DNA from: CALSMU01 sp965230225
GTDB taxonomy: Bacteria > Bacteroidota > Bacteroidia > Flavobacteriales_D > Parvicellaceae
Assembly: GCA_965230225.1 (NCBI GenBank)
Contig: CBDDKM010000010.1
Span: 930,001-994,000 of the forward strand
Direction of reading: 5' to 3'
DNA: 64,000 nucleotides
In this document: piece by piece, positions 61,869-64,000 of the stretch
Layout: every line of letters begins with the position of its first letter
Numbering within the stretch: position 1 is the stretch's first letter
Notes under the pieces: model-generated
What the model saw: the letters and a program-made list of their open reading frames with translations, nothing else
Database searches by the model: none
Told to the model about the DNA's origin: nothing
Position numbers and translations under genes: made by a program

Positions 61869-62423
61869 ATGGAAAAACACGGTCCGTGGAAAACACTTAC
61901 CACAACTACACCTTTTGAATCTCCCTGGATAAAAATAGAACACAGCGAAGTGATTACTCCCGGAGACACTGACGGAACCTACAGTGTGGTTCACTTCAAA
62001 AATTACGCTGCCGGAATTATCCCACTGGATGACGAAGGCAACACATGGATTGTTGGGCAATACAGGTACCCTCTTAAAAAATACACCTGGGAAATGCCAG
62101 AAGGTGGAGCACCTATTGGAACCTCCATTTTGGAATCTGCCAAAAGAGAATTACTGGAAGAAGTAGGCCTAAAAGCTAATGACTGGATGGAAATTCAGGT
62201 AACACACCTGAGCAATTCTGCCACGGATGAATACGGCGTAATTTACCTTGCCAGAAATCTTGAAGAGTTTGAGCCCGAGCCTGAAATTGATGAAGATTTA
62301 CAAATAAGAAAGCTGCCTTTTGACGAATTCTACCAAATGATTCTGGATGGAGAAATTACTGATTCAATGACCGTTATGGCTGGCTACAAAGTGAAACTTA
62401 TGATGCTGAACGGAGAAATATGA
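61869..62423 (+). CDS. Nudix hydrolase, ADP-ribose pyrophosphatase-like
   Basis: 184 residues. The Nudix helix is RELLEEVG in EMPEGGAPIGTSILESAKRELLEEVG; the catalytic RE..EE is intact, while an upstream Glu of the consensus is Thr. WIVGQYRYP and WEMPEGG resemble ADP-ribose pyrophosphatases, so hydrolysis of ADP-ribose or a related sugar nucleotide is likely. Its stop overlaps the start of the metzincin gene (ATGA). Confidence 0.85.
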   Translation: MEKHGPWKTLTTTTPFESPWIKIEHSEVITPGDTDGTYSVVHFKNYAAGIIPLDDEGNTWIVGQYRYPLKKYTWEMPEGGAPIGTSILESAKRELLEEVGLKANDWMEIQVTHLSNSATDEYGVIYLARNLEEFEPEPEIDEDLQIRKLPFDEFYQMILDGEITDSMTVMAGYKVKLMMLNGEI

Positions 62424-63367
62424 AACTTCTGTTCTTCATATCTTTACCAGTAATTGTTATTATTTCGGCTTGTTCAGGTTCGAATAAAAATAATAATTCT
62501 ACTGATCAACTTTCTCAGGAAGATTGGGAAAATAGTGAAGAATTGTACCATCAATTTGAAAGTTTCCAGATAGAACTTCAAACTCCTCAACCTGGAGAAT
62601 GGCTTTATGATCATGCCGAATCTGGACAAACTCTAGAAGAGTATGTAGCTGGTAATCCAGTTAGAGTTACCGAAGAAAGAAATAAAATATACATCCAACT
62701 AATAGGAGATTTTGACTCAACTGAACACTCTGTTATTCTCAAAACCAAAGAATACCTTTCGCTATTTTATAATGTACCGGTTATTTTAAATGAAACCTCT
62801 TTAAGCCTAACTTCTATTCCTTCGGGTTCCAGAAGAATTAAATATGGAAAAGAGCAACTGCACACCAAGTACATTATGTACGACATGCTTCAACCAAACT
62901 TACCGGATGATGCTATTGCTATGATTGGGTTTACGACTTCAGACCTGTTCCCCGACCATCGTTGGAACTTCGTATTTGGTCAGGCATCCGGAAAAAACAG
63001 AGTTGGAATTTGGAGCATTAATCGATTTGGAGATCCAAACATGAGTCCAGAGAGCTATATGGTCTGTTTAAGAAGAACCGTAAAAACGGCCAGCCACGAA
63101 ATGGGACATCTATTCTCATTAAAACACTGTATCCACAACAAGTGCATCATGAATGGAAGTAATAATCTGGAAGAAGCTGATGCCAAGCCAACTCACCTTT
63201 GTAACCATTGCCTGATTAAAATGGATTGGAACCTCCAGTGGAACCACGAAGAACGCTTTGTTAAACTTTTAGAATTCTGGAAAGAAATAAACCTGGCTGA
63301 TCCTGCCCTTTATTACATGGCTGTTTTACAGGAAAACTACAATTACGACTCTACAATATCTCCATAA
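62420..63367 (+). CDS. Archaemetzincin-like zinc protease, lipoprotein
   Basis: 315 residues. Lipobox IISAC (Cys 18). The metzincin motif HEMGHLFSLKHC has the HExxHxxxxxH zinc ligands, followed by CIMNGSNN and HLCNHCLIKM, whose four Cys in CxxxxC..CxxC form the second zinc site of archaemetzincins (M54). Archaeal and human relatives are soluble aminopeptidases; a lipid anchor places this one in the periplasm or at the surface. Translationally coupled to the Nudix gene. Its end overlaps rimO by 25 bases. Confidence 0.85.
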   Translation: MKLLFFISLPVIVIISACSGSNKNNNSTDQLSQEDWENSEELYHQFESFQIELQTPQPGEWLYDHAESGQTLEEYVAGNPVRVTEERNKIYIQLIGDFDSTEHSVILKTKEYLSLFYNVPVILNETSLSLTSIPSGSRRIKYGKEQLHTKYIMYDMLQPNLPDDAIAMIGFTTSDLFPDHRWNFVFGQASGKNRVGIWSINRFGDPNMSPESYMVCLRRTVKTASHEMGHLFSLKHCIHNKCIMNGSNNLEEADAKPTHLCNHCLIKMDWNLQWNHEERFVKLLEFWKEINLADPALYYMAVLQENYNYDSTISP

Positions 63368-64000
63368 AGATCATAGTGATCTGCTGCAGTAATTTTCACC
63401 ATACAGAAGTCTCCAATTCTCGCAAAGTGATCCGCTTTTTTCACCAAAACTTCATTGTCTACATCTGGTGAATCAAATTCGGTTCTTCCAATAAAATAAT
63501 CTCCTTCCACTCTATCAAAAAGCACCTTATAGGTATTACCTATTTTTTGCTGATTCAGTTCGTAAGAAATTCCTGATTGAAGCTCCATAATTTCTTCTGC
63601 TCGCTGCTGCTTCACCTCATCCGAAACATCGTCTTCCGACAAAAATGCATGAGTATTTTCTTCGTGCGAATAAGGGAATACCCCTAATCGATCGAACTTC
63701 ATTTCTTCTACCCAATCATACATTTCCTGAAAATCTTCTTCAGTTTCTCCAGGATACCCTGCAATTAGAGTAGTTCTAATGGCAATATTTGGCACTTTTT
63801 CTCTGATGGCGTTTACCAGATCAACCGTTTTTTCTCTGGTAATTCCTCTTCGCATGGCCTTTAAAATTCTTGTAGAACCATGTTGCAAAGGCATATCTAG
63901 GTAATTACAAACCTTATCGTATTTTGCCATTACATCCAATACGTCCATCGGAAAACCTGTAGGGTAAGCATAATGCAAACGAATCCATTCAATTCCTTCC
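63343..64000 (-). CDS. rimO: Ribosomal protein S12 methylthiotransferase, partial
   Basis: The 3' part (about 219 residues) of a radical-SAM methylthiotransferase; the start lies beyond the right edge. Visible are IRLHYAYPTGFP, DMPLQHGSTRILKAMRRG, RTTLIAGYPGETEEDFQEM and, near the end, a TRAM domain (IGNTYKVLFDRVEGDYFIGRTEFDSPDVDNEVLV). The SPDVDNEV and YPTGFP forms separate RimO from MiaB. It modifies Asp of ribosomal protein S12. The CxxxCxxC radical-SAM cluster is outside the window. Confidence 0.9.
   Translation of the reverse strand, partial: EGIEWIRLHYAYPTGFPMDVLDVMAKYDKVCNYLDMPLQHGSTRILKAMRRGITREKTVDLVNAIREKVPNIAIRTTLIAGYPGETEEDFQEMYDWVEEMKFDRLGVFPYSHEENTHAFLSEDDVSDEVKQQRAEEIMELQSGISYELNQQKIGNTYKVLFDRVEGDYFIGRTEFDSPDVDNEVLVKKADHFARIGDFCMVKITAADHYDLYGDIVES

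Overview
The window is about 64 kb of moderately AT-rich DNA from a member of the Bacteroidota, most likely the order Flavobacteriales. The evidence is the Bacteroidota promoter element TAnnTTTG upstream of many genes, C-terminal signals of the type IX secretion system (two type B 'gliding motility-associated' domains and one type A domain), many SPI/SPII signal peptides ending in AQ, SQ or C, and families largely confined to this phylum (DUF2452, DUF3078, DUF2027-Smr, CarboxypepD_reg-like proteins). I see no rRNA, tRNA, insertion sequence, prophage or CRISPR array, and no gene-free stretch longer than about 170 bases. It reads as chromosomal core plus lineage-specific surface genes.

Layout. 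1-6.1 kb: the end of an aminotransferase gene, a degenerate GIY-YIG protein, and two secreted surface proteins. 6.2-16.1 kb: a fatty-acid degradation region with an acyl-CoA ligase divergent from an acyl-CoA dehydrogenase, a MarR regulator, then fadI-fadJ, a T9SS-exported esterase and a methyltransferase. A CAATGC-NN-GCATTG palindrome lies in both main promoter regions, with a half-site in front of marR, so this looks like a compact MarR regulon. 16.2-20.5 kb: two outer-membrane proteins, recG and a lipoprotein. 20.5-24.6 kb: the translation cluster rplM-rpsI-rpsB-tsf-pyrH-frr on the minus strand. 24.7-33.6 kb: kbl with a lipoprotein, a methyltransferase, a CarboxypepD_reg protein, DUF3078, two tandem MscS channels and a CotH/lamin-tail surface protein.

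33.7-41.6 kb: a very large propeller-Y_Y_Y-PAS-SpoIIE sensor phosphatase coupled to an MtfA-type peptidase with a SEC-C tail, then a probable copper operon (small Cys-rich membrane protein, outer-membrane protein, MbnP-like lipoprotein, MbnH-like dihaem peroxidase). 41.6-49 kb: TPR proteins, DUF2452, a secreted protein built of repeated GldN-like modules, and an AddB-like nuclease. 49-54.8 kb: a membrane protein, purB, an EI24-domain protein, a PorE-like TPR/PD40 protein and a murein endopeptidase. 54.9-59.5 kb: an operon of ECF sigma factor, a predicted inner-to-outer-membrane-spanning anti-sigma/beta-barrel fusion, and a T9SS-exported choice-of-anchor L adhesin. 59.6-64 kb: CtlX-like hydrolase, lipoproteins, a Smr protein, a Nudix hydrolase, an archaemetzincin-like protease and the 3' part of rimO.

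The parts most worth follow-up are the sigma/double-membrane anti-sigma/adhesin operon, the multi-module GldN-like protein, and the MarR/CAATGC beta-oxidation regulon. All functional calls rest on reading motifs by eye; no database search was possible.
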